This document shows, in pieces, positions 1 through 7,979 of a DNA stretch of 64,000 nucleotides. Under the pieces are notes generated by a model. The model saw only the letters and a program-made list of their open reading frames with translations, did not search any database and had not been told where the DNA came from. A program made the position numbers and the translations under genes. The first letter of the stretch is position 1. The number at the start of each line of letters is the position of its first letter. Source of the stretch: an uncultured Dehalococcoidia bacterium (GTDB lineage Bacteria > Chloroflexota > Dehalococcoidia > Lucifugimonadales > UBA3495). The stretch is taken from contig OY282565.1 of assembly GCA_958296445.1 (NCBI GenBank), forward strand, positions 434,001 through 498,000, given 5' to 3'.

Positions 1-206
1 ATCATGTGGCCTATGCGGTGGATGATTTGGATGGGGTGGTGGCGGAACACCGGGCGCGGGGATTCCGGTTCCTTAGCGATGCGCCGTTTACCAATTTTAT
101 GGGCTACAAGCTCATCTATTTCGACCCGGCGGATACGGGCGGCTGCCGGATACACTTGACCGACGCGGCCACGCTGCGGCGGGAATCGCCCCCGGGGCGG
201 GGCTGA
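1..206 (+). CDS. VOC-superfamily protein, C-terminal part
   Basis: The reading frame is open from the window edge, so the 5' end lies outside. The visible part begins His-Val-Ala-Tyr-Ala-Val-Asp-Asp-Leu-Asp, the usual first strand of a VOC (glyoxalase/bleomycin-resistance/epimerase) module with its metal-binding His. It ends with a strand pattern (FDPADTGGCRIHLTD) like that before the terminal metal-ligand strand of methylmalonyl-CoA-epimerase-type proteins. VOC enzymes are small metal-dependent lyases, isomerases or dioxygenases; the substrate cannot be told from this fragment. A GTG at 6 could serve as a start, but it would cut off the conserved His, so a truncated longer gene is preferred. 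The CoA transferase starts 155 bases downstream on the same strand. Confidence 0.6.
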   Translation, partial: HVAYAVDDLDGVVAEHRARGFRFLSDAPFTNFMGYKLIYFDPADTGGCRIHLTDAATLRRESPPGRG

Positions 207-360
207 ACAGCCGCTATAGCGGATTTTTGGCGGTTGCCCGGTGTTGCCCAGGTTGAGAATATGCCCGCCTGTGGTAAGATTCCCGTAAGACTTCGCCGGT
301 AGAATAGGGTCGGGCTATCAGGTATTGAGTCTTGGCCCGTTCTGAGGAGATTGGCAGGGA

Positions 361-1545
361 ATGAAGGCGCTGGAAGGGCTGAAAGTGCTTGACCTTACCC
401 GGGCGCTGGCCGGGCCGTATTGTACGCTGATGCTGGGCGATCAGGGGGCCGATGTCATCAAAATCGAAATTCCGGGCAGCGGCGACGATACCCGCCACTG
501 GGGGCCGCCCTTTGTCGAGGGCGAGAGTGCCTATTTTCTGTCGATCAACCGGAACAAGCGCAGCCTGACCCTGAACTTCAAGGAGGACGAGGCGCGGGAG
601 ATATTCCTGAAGCTGTCCGCCGACGCTGATGTTATCGTCGAGAACTTCACGCCGGGGGTGATGGAGCGGTTCGGGCTGGGCTATGACGCGATAAAGGCGG
701 TCAACCCGGGCATAATCTACGCTTCCATATCGGGCTTCGGGCAGGACGGCCCCTACCACCGCCTGCCGGCCTATGACCAGATTATGCAGGGCATCAGCGG
801 GCTGATGAGTCTTACCGGCGAACCCGAGGGCGATCCGCAGAAGGTAGGGATCGCCGTATCCGACATCGGGGCGGGAATGTGGGCGGCCTTTGCGGTTATG
901 GCAGCGGCCCATCACCGCGCCCGGGACGGCGAGGGGCAGTACATTGACGTTTCGATGCTGGACGGGCAGGTGGCCTGGCTCACCTATCAGGCGGCGTATC
1001 TGTTCGCCACGGGCCAGCCGCCGCGCCGGTTGGGGGCAGCCCATCCCAACCTCTGCCCCTATCAGGCGTTTATGTGCCAGGATGGGAAATACATAAACAT
1101 CGCCGTCGGCTCGGAGCGCATCTGGGAGCGTTTCTGCGATGGTATGCAGCTGGAGGGGCTGGGCAGCCCGGATTACGCCACCAACGGCGATAGGGTGACC
1201 AACCGCTCGGTACTGGTGCCGTACTTGCAGCAGGTTTTCCTCACCCGGCCGGTGGCGGAGTGGGTGGAATCGCTGCAAAAGTTCAGCGTGCCTTGCGGCC
1301 CGATAAACGATTTGGCCGACGTTTTCGCCGACCCGCAAATCGAGGCGCGGGATATGCTGCAAGAAATGATGCATCCCACGGTGGGCAAAATCAAGCAGAC
1401 CGGGATTCCGGTAAAGTTTTCCCGCACCCCCGGCGGCCTGGACCGCCCGCCGCCGCTGCTGGGCGAACACAACGGCGAGATACTGGCCGGGCTGGGCTAC
1501 TCTAGCGGCGAAATCGAGGGGCTGCGGGGGCGGGACGTTATTTAA
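361..1545 (+). CDS. CaiB/BaiF (family III) CoA transferase
   Basis: A 394-residue protein, the usual length for family III CoA transferases, which move CoA between carboxylic acids through an aspartyl-CoA mixed anhydride. It opens with the family signature (LEGLKVLDLTRALAGPY, then LGDQGADVIKIE), carries SINRNKRSL near residue 61, and has the catalytic Asp at 168 in AVSDIGAGMWAA, followed by GQYIDVSMLDG. The ATG at 361 follows a GAGGAG ribosome-binding site. The acid substrate cannot be read from sequence; formyl-, succinyl- or carnitine-like acids are all possible. It lies in a run of plus-strand metabolic genes (SDR, M24 peptidase), which suits peripheral carboxylic-acid catabolism. An imperfect inverted repeat just after the stop (about 1545-1605) may act as terminator. 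Confidence 0.93.
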   Translation: MKALEGLKVLDLTRALAGPYCTLMLGDQGADVIKIEIPGSGDDTRHWGPPFVEGESAYFLSINRNKRSLTLNFKEDEAREIFLKLSADADVIVENFTPGVMERFGLGYDAIKAVNPGIIYASISGFGQDGPYHRLPAYDQIMQGISGLMSLTGEPEGDPQKVGIAVSDIGAGMWAAFAVMAAAHHRARDGEGQYIDVSMLDGQVAWLTYQAAYLFATGQPPRRLGAAHPNLCPYQAFMCQDGKYINIAVGSERIWERFCDGMQLEGLGSPDYATNGDRVTNRSVLVPYLQQVFLTRPVAEWVESLQKFSVPCGPINDLADVFADPQIEARDMLQEMMHPTVGKIKQTGIPVKFSRTPGGLDRPPPLLGEHNGEILAGLGYSSGEIEGLRGRDVI

Positions 1546-1644
1546 ACGCCGAGAGCGCCGAGAACGCCGAGTTTTCTTTAGGTTTTCTTGGCGAGCTTGG
1601 CGTTTAATTCAGTCTAATAATCCCCATTTAACGGGGGTAAGGCA

Positions 1645-2463
1645 ATGGACTTGGGCCTGAGAGACCGGGTTGCCATCGTGGGCGGCTCCAGCCGCGGTCT
1701 GGGCCGCGCCATCGCCTTGGCGTTTGCCCACGAAGGGGCCAACGTTACTATCTGCGGGCGCACTGAGACCGCCCTGCGGCGGGCCGAGATTGACTTGGCC
1801 CGCGCCAGCTCGCAGCAGCGCGTCCTCGCCATTCCCGCCGACATTACCGACGTCCGCGATGTCCGCCGCGTGGTTCGGGATACGGTCAGCCGCTTCGGGC
1901 AGATAAATATACTGGTGACCCACATGGGCTATCAGCCGGCGGACAAGCCATCGGAGCTGCCCGACGACACTATCCTTGCGTCGCTGAGCCAGGGCTTCCT
2001 TAGCACCATCCGGTTTGCCAAGGAAGTCGTGCCGTATATGAAGCAGCAGCACTGGGGGCGCATCGTGAATCTGTTGCCGGAGCTGCTCCCCGGGCCATCG
2101 GCGGCGGATATGCGGGACGCCGCCGGGGAAACATCGCTTGCCAGTTCCAACCGGATGGCGCTGATTGGCTACGCCAAGAATCTGGCAAACGAGCTGGCGC
2201 CATTCAATATCACGGTCAACAATCTGATCCACGGGCCGGTGCTGAACGAAACGCTGGCCGCCGAGCTGGAGGAGCGCAGCCAGGCCGAGGACTCCACGCT
2301 GGAGGAGCTGCACAAGCAGGCCGCGGCTCACGTTCCGATGGGCCGGCTGGGCCGCCCGGAGGAGGTGGGCGATTTGGCGGCATATTTATGCTCCGAGCGG
2401 GCGTCGTTCCTTACCGGCGCGAGCGTGGTTTTGGATGGGGGGATGCGGCAGGAAATTCGGTAA
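1645..2463 (+). CDS. SDR-family oxidoreductase with non-canonical active site
   Basis: A 272-residue Rossmann protein of the short-chain dehydrogenase/reductase type. It has GGSSRGLG in place of TGxxxGxG at residues 11-18 and the terminal 'ASFLTGASVVLDGG' segment. At the usual YxxxK position the residues align as Ala...Arg (ASSNRMALIGYAKNLA), so both catalytic Tyr and Lys appear to be missing. A known SDR subgroup annotated as BKR-like with incomplete tetrad shares this pattern. The gene at 60278 belongs to the same subgroup. It may not be a conventional NAD(P)H oxidoreductase. ATG at 1645 follows GGGGGTAAGG. The neighbour upstream is the CoA transferase, 99 bases away. Confidence 0.88.
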   Translation: MDLGLRDRVAIVGGSSRGLGRAIALAFAHEGANVTICGRTETALRRAEIDLARASSQQRVLAIPADITDVRDVRRVVRDTVSRFGQINILVTHMGYQPADKPSELPDDTILASLSQGFLSTIRFAKEVVPYMKQQHWGRIVNLLPELLPGPSAADMRDAAGETSLASSNRMALIGYAKNLANELAPFNITVNNLIHGPVLNETLAAELEERSQAEDSTLEELHKQAAAHVPMGRLGRPEEVGDLAAYLCSERASFLTGASVVLDGGMRQEIR

Positions 2464-2505
2464 TGGCGGGCGAGCGTGAGCCGGGGTTTTGGGCGTTTAG
2501 GGGGA

Positions 2506-2648
2506 TTGTCTGAATCAGGATTTTCAGGATTAACGGATTTACCGGATGGGGGGAATCCTGAGAATCATCAAATCCTGAGAATCCTGATTCAGACAAAGGG
2601 TTGAAAGGGCATAGCACGGGCGCACGGCTGTGCGCCCCTACGGGGTTT
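2506..2648. repeat. Interspersed palindromic repeats (families A and D)
   Basis: Positions 2506-2596 form a long inverted repeat. The left end TTGTCTGAATCAGGATT and right end AATCCTGATTCAGACAA are complementary, around a core rich in 'GGATTTACCGGATGGGG'. The same element (called family A here) recurs at 13414, 16261, 16372, 43351-43902 and, degraded, near 53765. At 2622-2648 is a shorter palindrome, GGGCGCACGGCTGTGCGCCC plus CTACGGGG, called family D and also found near 51184 and 55185. No gene is seen in 2464-2755 beyond these. They would form strong hairpins in RNA and may terminate the upstream SDR transcript. Confidence 0.85.
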
Positions 2649-2755
2649 TTGGGATGGCGGGGGGTAGGGTACAGGGTTGAAATGCCGTATCCCGGCAAGT
2701 GTGCGATAATAGGTTGGCGGGGCGCCGATAATATAGCGGAGCAGTTGGGGCAGTT

Positions 2756-3943
2756 ATGGACAGTGTAGCAGGGGATTTTCAGCCGGTTTACCGGGCCGCG
2801 CAAGAATTTATGGCGCAGGACGAAACGCCGGGGTGGCTGGTGTATGACTACCGGGAATCCAACCCGGTGTTCCGGCAGGTTATCCGGCCATCGGGGCACG
2901 TTACGCGGCCCTGCTATTTCTACCTGCCCGTTGGGGGGGCGCCTACTTTGTTGACGCATCATGTGGATGCGGGGAAGTTCGCGGCGTCGGGGGTGGATTG
3001 TATCGTTTACCGCAACCGGGAAACTTTGGTTTCGGCGTTGCGGGGGCTGGTTGCCGGGGTAGGGCGGCTGGCTATGGAATACTCGCCGATGAACGAGCTG
3101 CCCCGCGTTTCCCGGGTGGACGCGGGGACGGTGGAGCTGGTGCGCAGCCTGGGCGTGGAGGTGGTGTCGTCCGCCGACCTGATGCAGGCGGCCACCCACC
3201 GCTGGACGCCGGAGCAGTTGGCCGACCACCGCGAAACCGCCGACAAGCTGGGGCGCATTGTCAACGAAGCCTTTGCCTGCGCTGGTGAGCGGTTGGGCCG
3301 GGGCGTGACCGAGTTTGACTTGGCGGAATTTATCCGCCAGCGGTTCGCCGAGGAAGCCATCGCGTCGCCCGACGGCCCCATCGTGGCGGTGAACGCTAAC
3401 GCATCCGACCCGCATTACGAGCCGTCGGCCGCGCAGCACAGCCCGATCCGGCCCGGCGACTGGCTGCTGATAGATTTGTGGGCCAAAGGCGTCGCCCCCG
3501 GCAGCGTCTATGCCGACATAACTTGGTGCGCCTACGCCGGTAGCCGGGTTCCGGCGCGGCATCAGGAGATATTCGACATTGTGACCGGGGCCAGGGACGC
3601 CGCCGTGGAGTACTTGCAGGACGCCCACCGCCGGGGCGCGGTGGTGCAGGGGTGGCAGGCCGACCGGGTGGCCCGCGACTACATCGGCGCCCGGGGCTAC
3701 GGCGACTGGTTCACCCACCGCTTGGGACACAGCATCGGCTTTGAGGTGCACAGCGAGGCGGTAAATCTGGACGGGTTCGAGACTCACGACACCCGCCGCA
3801 TCATCCCCGGCGTCTGCTTTTCGGTGGAGCCGGGCATCTACCTGCCGGAGTTCGGCGTCCGCTCCGAAATAGACGTGTTTATGTCGGAGGAAGGGCCCTA
3901 CCCGTCGTCGCCGGTGCAGCGGGAAGTGGCGCTGCTGGGGTAG
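2756..3943 (+). CDS. M24-family metallopeptidase (Xaa-Pro aminopeptidase-like)
   Basis: A 395-residue 'pita-bread' hydrolase. An N-terminal creatinase/prolidase-type domain (about 1-155) is followed by the catalytic domain. All five dinuclear-metal ligands are visible in order: Asp in LLIDLWAKG, Asp in YADITW, His in HRLGHSIGFEVH, Glu in FSVEPGIYL and Glu in VRSEIDVF. Such enzymes cleave peptides with proline in the second position; some relatives act on creatine or other amides. It is cytosolic, with no signal peptide. The ATG at 2756 has only a weak upstream purine run. The intergenic region before it is occupied by palindromic repeats, so it probably has its own promoter. Confidence 0.92.
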   Translation: MDSVAGDFQPVYRAAQEFMAQDETPGWLVYDYRESNPVFRQVIRPSGHVTRPCYFYLPVGGAPTLLTHHVDAGKFAASGVDCIVYRNRETLVSALRGLVAGVGRLAMEYSPMNELPRVSRVDAGTVELVRSLGVEVVSSADLMQAATHRWTPEQLADHRETADKLGRIVNEAFACAGERLGRGVTEFDLAEFIRQRFAEEAIASPDGPIVAVNANASDPHYEPSAAQHSPIRPGDWLLIDLWAKGVAPGSVYADITWCAYAGSRVPARHQEIFDIVTGARDAAVEYLQDAHRRGAVVQGWQADRVARDYIGARGYGDWFTHRLGHSIGFEVHSEAVNLDGFETHDTRRIIPGVCFSVEPGIYLPEFGVRSEIDVFMSEEGPYPSSPVQREVALLG

Positions 3944-3953
3944 GGGGGGCGGG

Positions 3954-4586
3954 CTAGTCCCACGCGGCGGGCTTGGTGATGACGCCTTGAGCGTCTTGGA
4001 GCGTCGGCGGAAACTGGCTGCGGCGCAGGTGGCTTTTCCATAGGCGTTTGACGTAGGTGGCGGCGTTCTCTAGGGTCTGGTTGCTTTTGTTGCGGTGGTC
4101 GGGATTGACCACGATTACCCGCAGGCCAAGCTCATCCCGCACGTGCTTGATGGGGCCGGCCAAGTCGGAATCGTTGGTCACTACGACAGCCTGCTCATAA
4201 GCTCCGGCAAAGCCGTCAACCAACAGCCTCATCGCCAAGTTCACGTCCGATCCCTTTTCCTCGGAATCTAGGATTTCGACGTATCTCGGCAATCCCGGAA
4301 CCGGGCGGGCCAGCGGACGGGTCTTGATTCGGGGCCGGAAGGCGCCGAAATGGGCATCGAACCCCGGCAAAGTGCGCAAGGCCCTTAGATACACTAGTTG
4401 CCGTCGAAGTTGATTCGGGTTGCCAGGACGGGGATTAACCAAAGCAGTGAAATAGCAAATGAGCTGTATGACGTCACCCGGGAAAAGGGTTTCGGCCAGC
4501 TTTCTCAAGTCCAACCATCGGAACTCAGTGCCTTTCAGCGCACGATGGTAGAGGTTGAAACCGTCAATGTATATGTTGGTGAGCAA
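3954..4586 (-). CDS. NYN-domain (PIN-like) protein, LabA/DUF88 type
   Basis: A predicted cytosolic nuclease-fold protein of about 210 residues. The core is typical of NYN domains: a first strand NIYIDGFNLYHRAL, a middle acidic site (SEEKGSDVNLAMRLLVDGF) and VVVTNDSDLAGPIKHVRD, giving the conserved Asp residues that bind metal in PIN-like RNases. The reading frame stays open far upstream, but the start is placed at the TTG at 4586 because an AGGAG lies 6 bases before it and homology begins at the second codon after it. The upstream in-frame extension falls in a structured repeat element and looks non-coding. The gene is convergent with the M24 peptidase. Its RNA target is unknown. Confidence 0.85.
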   Translation of the reverse strand: MLTNIYIDGFNLYHRALKGTEFRWLDLRKLAETLFPGDVIQLICYFTALVNPRPGNPNQLRRQLVYLRALRTLPGFDAHFGAFRPRIKTRPLARPVPGLPRYVEILDSEEKGSDVNLAMRLLVDGFAGAYEQAVVVTNDSDLAGPIKHVRDELGLRVIVVNPDHRNKSNQTLENAATYVKRLWKSHLRRSQFPPTLQDAQGVITKPAAWD

Positions 4587-4604
4587 GTGCGCTCCTAAAT
4601 CATA

Positions 4605-4860
4605 AAGACAGAGACCGCCCCCCGTGAGGGCGGTCTCGACCCTACCAGCGAAGTGATAGGGGGGGCATATAAGAAATTTATCACGCATTCCCCGGTGTGT
4701 CAACTTTCGGGGCGGCGCCGGGGTTGGCGTTTCCGTCTGCCCCCGGTTGCCGTAGGGGGCGATTAGTACATTGCCGGCAATGCATCGCCCCCTAAAACAC
4801 AGAGGCCACCACAAAGGCGGCCTCGACCCCATAGCCGAAGCGTAGGGGGGAGTAGCCCTA
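4605..4860. repeat. Duplicated two-hairpin element flanking a perfect palindrome
   Basis: Two related copies of a structured element lie 190 bases apart in the 402-base gap between the divergent NYN and LLM genes. Copy 1 has a 10-bp perfect stem (4611-4620 with 4628-4637) then a CCTA/TAGG hairpin to about 4665. Copy 2 has a 9-bp stem with one mismatch (4802-4810 with 4816-4824) then an imperfect hairpin to about 4850. Both carry GAGRCC...GGYCTCGACCC...CGAAG...AGGGGGG. Between them, 4753-4794 is a palindrome with arms TAGGGGGCGAT/ATCGCCCCCTA and CATTGCC/GGCAATG. This may be untranslated leader or a mobile repeat; function unknown. Confidence 0.6.
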
Positions 4861-4988
4861 AGTTACTCCTTTTGCCGCCGGATGTCAAGCCTTAACAGCT
4901 TTGGGGCATCCGCGCCCGCTGGTTGCCGTGCGGCTTTGCTGGGGGTAGAATGGCGGGCGGGGCTTAATTTGTGTTGAGCAGGTTTGTG

Positions 4989-6182
4989 ATGGAGTTTTCG
5001 CTGGCTTATGAGATGCAGCGGCCGATGCTGGACGACCATGCCGTTATCGAGGAAACTATCGAGCAGTGCATTCTGGCCGATGAGATGGGGTTCGATGCCG
5101 TGTGGTTTGTCGAACACCACTTTTTGACCACCTTTTCCGAGTCGCCTTGCCCGGAGGTTATTTTCGGCGCCCTGGCCCGGCTGACCAAGCGCATCCGGTT
5201 GGGGTTCGGCGTGGTGATTCTGCCTTACCATCACCCGGTTCGGGTGGCGGAGCGGGTGGCTATGGTGGATCACCTTTCCCACGGGCGGGTCGAGTTCGGC
5301 ACCGGACGTTCCGCCCCCTACGAGCAGTTGGGGATGGGCATTGACCCGCGGAACACGCGGGAGATGTGGGAGGAGTCGCTGGCGATGATTCCCAAAATCT
5401 GGGAGTCGGACTATTTCGAGTGGGACGGCAAGTTTTGGAAAGTGCCGCCGCGCCAAGTGCTGCCCAAGCCCTACCAGAAGCCGCACCCGCCGATCTGGGT
5501 TGCCGCGCTCCAGCCCGCCACCTACCAACTGGCGGCGCAGAAGGGCATCGGCTCAATGGCCCTGGGCGTCAACGCCCCGTCGGTGCTGGAGCCGTCCATC
5601 AGGGAATACAAGACGGCCATCAGGGAATCCAACCCGGTGGGGGCCTTCGCCAACAATAAGTGGCTGTCGTCCTGCTTCGGCCTGTGCGGAGAGGATGACG
5701 CGGCCACCAAGGAAATGTCGGCCCAGTCGCTAAAGACCTTTTTCGGGCCGGGCCGTCCTTACGTTCAAGACCAGAAGGACGTTTATGCCCGGCTGCTGGA
5801 GCAGTGGGGCGGCGTTCCCGAACACTTGGCGCAAAACTTTTCCCGCTACATTGACGTGCCGGAGCAGGGCGGCAACGGTGGCTCGGGCCTGGACTTGTCC
5901 GGCGGCAGCGCTCTGGCGCAGAAGGTTTGGGAGGAATTCGACGCCGCGACTATGGCCGAGCGGGGCATCATCGTGGCCGGCGACCCGGAATCGTGCATCA
6001 AGGCGGCCCGGTTGCACGAGGCCACCGGCGTAGACCAACTGCAATTCCTGATGGCTACGGAAACGGTGCCGCACAAAAAAGTGATGGAATCCATCGAAAT
6101 GTTCGGCAAGCACGTCATTCCCGCATTCCGCAAGTCGGAGCAGGGAACCCCGGAATGCCCCATAGACGTCAACGCCGGGTGA
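4989..6182 (+). CDS. LLM-class flavin-dependent oxidoreductase
   Basis: A 397-residue luciferase-like monooxygenase with the TIM-barrel pattern of the family: MEFSLAYEMQRP strand 1, FDAVWFVEHHFL, ARLTKRIRLGFGVVILPYHHPVRVAE, and DHLSHGRVEFGTGRS. Members use reduced F420 or FMNH2 with oxygen to oxidise diverse organics; the tail ending VPHKKVMESIEMFGKHVIP is typical. A GTG at 4971 is also possible, but ATG at 4989 places the first strand correctly. Expansion of such genes is common in SAR202-type Chloroflexota, which suits the other catabolic genes here. A strong terminator follows at 6221. Confidence 0.92.
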   Translation: MEFSLAYEMQRPMLDDHAVIEETIEQCILADEMGFDAVWFVEHHFLTTFSESPCPEVIFGALARLTKRIRLGFGVVILPYHHPVRVAERVAMVDHLSHGRVEFGTGRSAPYEQLGMGIDPRNTREMWEESLAMIPKIWESDYFEWDGKFWKVPPRQVLPKPYQKPHPPIWVAALQPATYQLAAQKGIGSMALGVNAPSVLEPSIREYKTAIRESNPVGAFANNKWLSSCFGLCGEDDAATKEMSAQSLKTFFGPGRPYVQDQKDVYARLLEQWGGVPEHLAQNFSRYIDVPEQGGNGGSGLDLSGGSALAQKVWEEFDAATMAERGIIVAGDPESCIKAARLHEATGVDQLQFLMATETVPHKKVMESIEMFGKHVIPAFRKSEQGTPECPIDVNAG

Positions 6183-6220
6183 GCTGGCCGTTTCTGGCAC
6201 GGCATAGCGACGATATAGGG

Positions 6221-6304
6221 AAAGGCCCCGGTTGGCCGGGGCTTTTCCTTATTCCCGGGGACGCCCCCACCCTAACCCTCCCCCGGAGGGGGAGGGGATT
6301 TTTA
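6221..6304 (+). terminator. Rho-independent terminator of the LLM gene
   Basis: Stem GCCCCGG/CCGGGGC (6225-6231 with 6236-6242), loop TTGG, flanked by AAAG on the left and TTTT on the right (to 6248), 39 bases after the stop. A second C/G-rich hairpin ending in ATTTTT follows at about 6271-6303 and belongs to a common 'CCCTCCCCC...GGGGGAGGG' repeat type. Confidence 0.8.
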
Positions 6305-6399
6305 ACGGCTATACTTAGGTTGCGGGTGGGGCCGGTAGGTTACAATATAGGATAGGCAGAGCGCGATGGGGCGTATTCGCAATTCAGGGGATTATAGCT

Positions 6400-7233
6400 A
6401 TGCCGTTGGGTATTGGCCGGGGGGCGGGCGTTGCGGTGGTGGAAATGCACGGCGTTATCGGTTCGCAGATTCGGGCAGCCGCCTACGGACGCATCTTTGA
6501 GAACGTGGCGCGGAGCAAGTCCTATAGGGCGTTGCTGCTGGATATAGATTCGCCGGGCGGGTCGGCTTCGGCTTCGGAGTCGTTGCACCGCAGCCTGGAG
6601 CGGGTGGCCGAAAGCAAGCCGGTGCTGGCCTACGTGCGCGGCATCGGGGCGTCGGGCGGCTACTACCTCTGTTGCGCCGCCAGCCAGGTTTTCGCCTTGC
6701 CCACGGCGCTGGTCGGCTCCATCGGCGTCATTTATCTGCGCCCGGTGCTGGAGCAACTGCTGGGACGCGCCGGTATCGAGTTTTCGATTTTCAAGGGCGG
6801 CAAGTACAAGGATATGACCGGGTTCTGGCGCAGCCCCACCGCCGAGGAATCGGAGAGATTTCAGGGTTTGATTGAGGAGATTTACGGCAACTTTATTCAG
6901 GTGGTGGTCAAGGGCCGCTCGCTGCCCGAGGAAACCGTCCGCGAACTGGCGACGGGCGAGGTTATGACCGGCCAGCGGGCGATAGAGACCGGGCTGATTG
7001 ACCATATCGGCGACTTTACCGACGCGCTACAGGCGGCGGCGGAAGCGGGGCATACGCGCCCCCGGGCCCGGCTGCTGCAACCCCGCCGCAGCCTGTCGCA
7101 AAGGCTGATGGGGCGTTCCTCGACGGAAACGGCGGCCTTGGCCGGGCTGGCCGGCGGCCTGCAACGGATGCTTACCGGGGGGATATACTACCTGGATCCG
7201 GCCTATCTGGCCGGCTGGCCGGGGGATGGTTAG
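6400..7233 (+). CDS. S49-family (SppA-like) serine peptidase
   Basis: A 277-residue ClpP-fold peptidase of the signal-peptide-peptidase A family. The Ser nucleophile is in GIGASGGYYLCC (about residue 87) and the general-base Lys in FKGGKYKDMTGF (about 139). LLLDIDSPGGS forms the oxyanion region, and GEVMTGQRAIETGLID is the classic family C-terminal motif. Length matches the short single-domain SppA forms. Unlike membrane SppA there is no clear N-terminal transmembrane segment, so it may act in the cytosol or be loosely membrane bound. ATG at 6400 follows AGGGGA. Its stop overlaps the end of the convergent DUF2283-like gene by four bases. Confidence 0.9.
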   Translation: MPLGIGRGAGVAVVEMHGVIGSQIRAAAYGRIFENVARSKSYRALLLDIDSPGGSASASESLHRSLERVAESKPVLAYVRGIGASGGYYLCCAASQVFALPTALVGSIGVIYLRPVLEQLLGRAGIEFSIFKGGKYKDMTGFWRSPTAEESERFQGLIEEIYGNFIQVVVKGRSLPEETVRELATGEVMTGQRAIETGLIDHIGDFTDALQAAAEAGHTRPRARLLQPRRSLSQRLMGRSSTETAALAGLAGGLQRMLTGGIYYLDPAYLAGWPGDG

Positions 7234-7685
7234 GCCGCCGGGCTGCCTGCGGCGGGGGCTGCGTCTTTTATTCCCGCGCCGGGAAACAGATGGGGCCGCA
7301 GCAGATCGGCGGCGGGTTCAATGGTCACTGCCATTGCCCAGCCGTCCGGGTCGTAGTTGACGCAGATGCCGGGCATAACGATTTTTCTTACATAGGGCGG
7401 CTGGCCTGTCTGCAATTCCAGTGTGTCATTTTCCGGGGTGTAGCGAATTTGCAGATACCCGCGGCTAACGCCGCCGCGTTGGGGTTTCTGTCCATCAGCG
7501 GGGAATAGATACGGCTTCAACAGCGTAGCGGCGGAATCAATCGTAACCGACACTACCGCATCGTTGTTCCGGTTGTAAGCAACCCAAAGCTGCGGGGCGA
7601 TTGTTTCCCCTTCATAACGCGGTTCGTTCTTGTCCAGAACCAGAGTGTCACTGTCTGGGTAGTAAGCGATTCTTGGTTTTTCCAT
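7230..7685 (-). CDS. Protein with two DUF2283-like repeats
   Basis: A 151-residue soluble protein made of two similar halves. Residues about 5-60 (IAYYPDSDTLVLD...VVSVTIDSAATLLKPYLFP) match about 77-135 (LQIRYTPENDTLELQ...MAVTIEPAADLLRPHLFP). Each half has the 'YDPEsDtL...V.v...G....ieIe.A..ll' pattern of DUF2283, a small domain of unknown role often found near toxin-antitoxin genes. The ATG at 7685 is chosen because AGGAG precedes it by 11 bases; an upstream TTG at 7724 lacks a binding site. The tail is Ala/Pro-rich. Family assignment is inferred from pattern only. Confidence 0.65.
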   Translation of the reverse strand: MEKPRIAYYPDSDTLVLDKNEPRYEGETIAPQLWVAYNRNNDAVVSVTIDSAATLLKPYLFPADGQKPQRGGVSRGYLQIRYTPENDTLELQTGQPPYVRKIVMPGICVNYDPDGWAMAVTIEPAADLLRPHLFPGAGIKDAAPAAGSPAA

Positions 7686-7799
7686 AATTATTATAATCTC
7701 CTGAATTATTTGGTTAGACGCCAATTTAGGTAGGCAGTTACAAGCCGGTCGTTTTCAACTACAACACGAAGCTGTTTCTTGAGGGAATTGCGACATCCC

Positions 7800-7925
7800 C
7801 ATTTTCTACCCTGTCTTTTTGTCACCCTGAGTGACCCCTTTGTCACCCTGAGCAAAGCGAAGGGTCTCACTGCCCAAGGTGAGATTCTTCGCTTTGCTCA
7901 GAATGACAGGTGCTTGCTCAGAATG
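7800..7925. repeat. Interspersed repeat family B
   Basis: An inverted repeat with arms 'CACCCTGAGCAAAGCGAAGGGTCTCACTGCCCAAGG' (split here as CACCCTGAGCAAAGCGAAGG and GTCTCACTGCCC) and 'GAGATTCTTCGCTTTGCTC' plus AGAATGACAG, with partial extra copies of the arm tips (TTTGTCACCCTGAG twice). This is family B, also seen at 14554, 21169, 36780, 38675, 41098, 48380 and 51476. It fills the gap between the DUF2283-like gene and mazG; nothing else is evident there. Confidence 0.85.
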
Positions 7926-7979
7926 TAATGATAGCCGGGGTTGGACACTACCCGCCGGGCGTAGGCCCGTCTTTCGGCG

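Noticed and set aside
214..1470. Long minus-strand ORF of 418 codons
   Set aside because: Antisense shadow of the CaiB/BaiF CoA transferase; Arg/His/Pro-rich composition and no recognisable domain. GC-rich DNA keeps opposite frames open.
2411..3787. Minus-strand ORF of 458 codons
   Set aside because: Shadow of the M24 peptidase running on into palindromic repeats; no domain seen.
4587..4832. N-terminal extension of the NYN protein to ATG 4832
   Set aside because: The extension is encoded by a structured repeat and lacks a binding site, while TTG 4586 has AGGAG at the right distance and fits the domain start.
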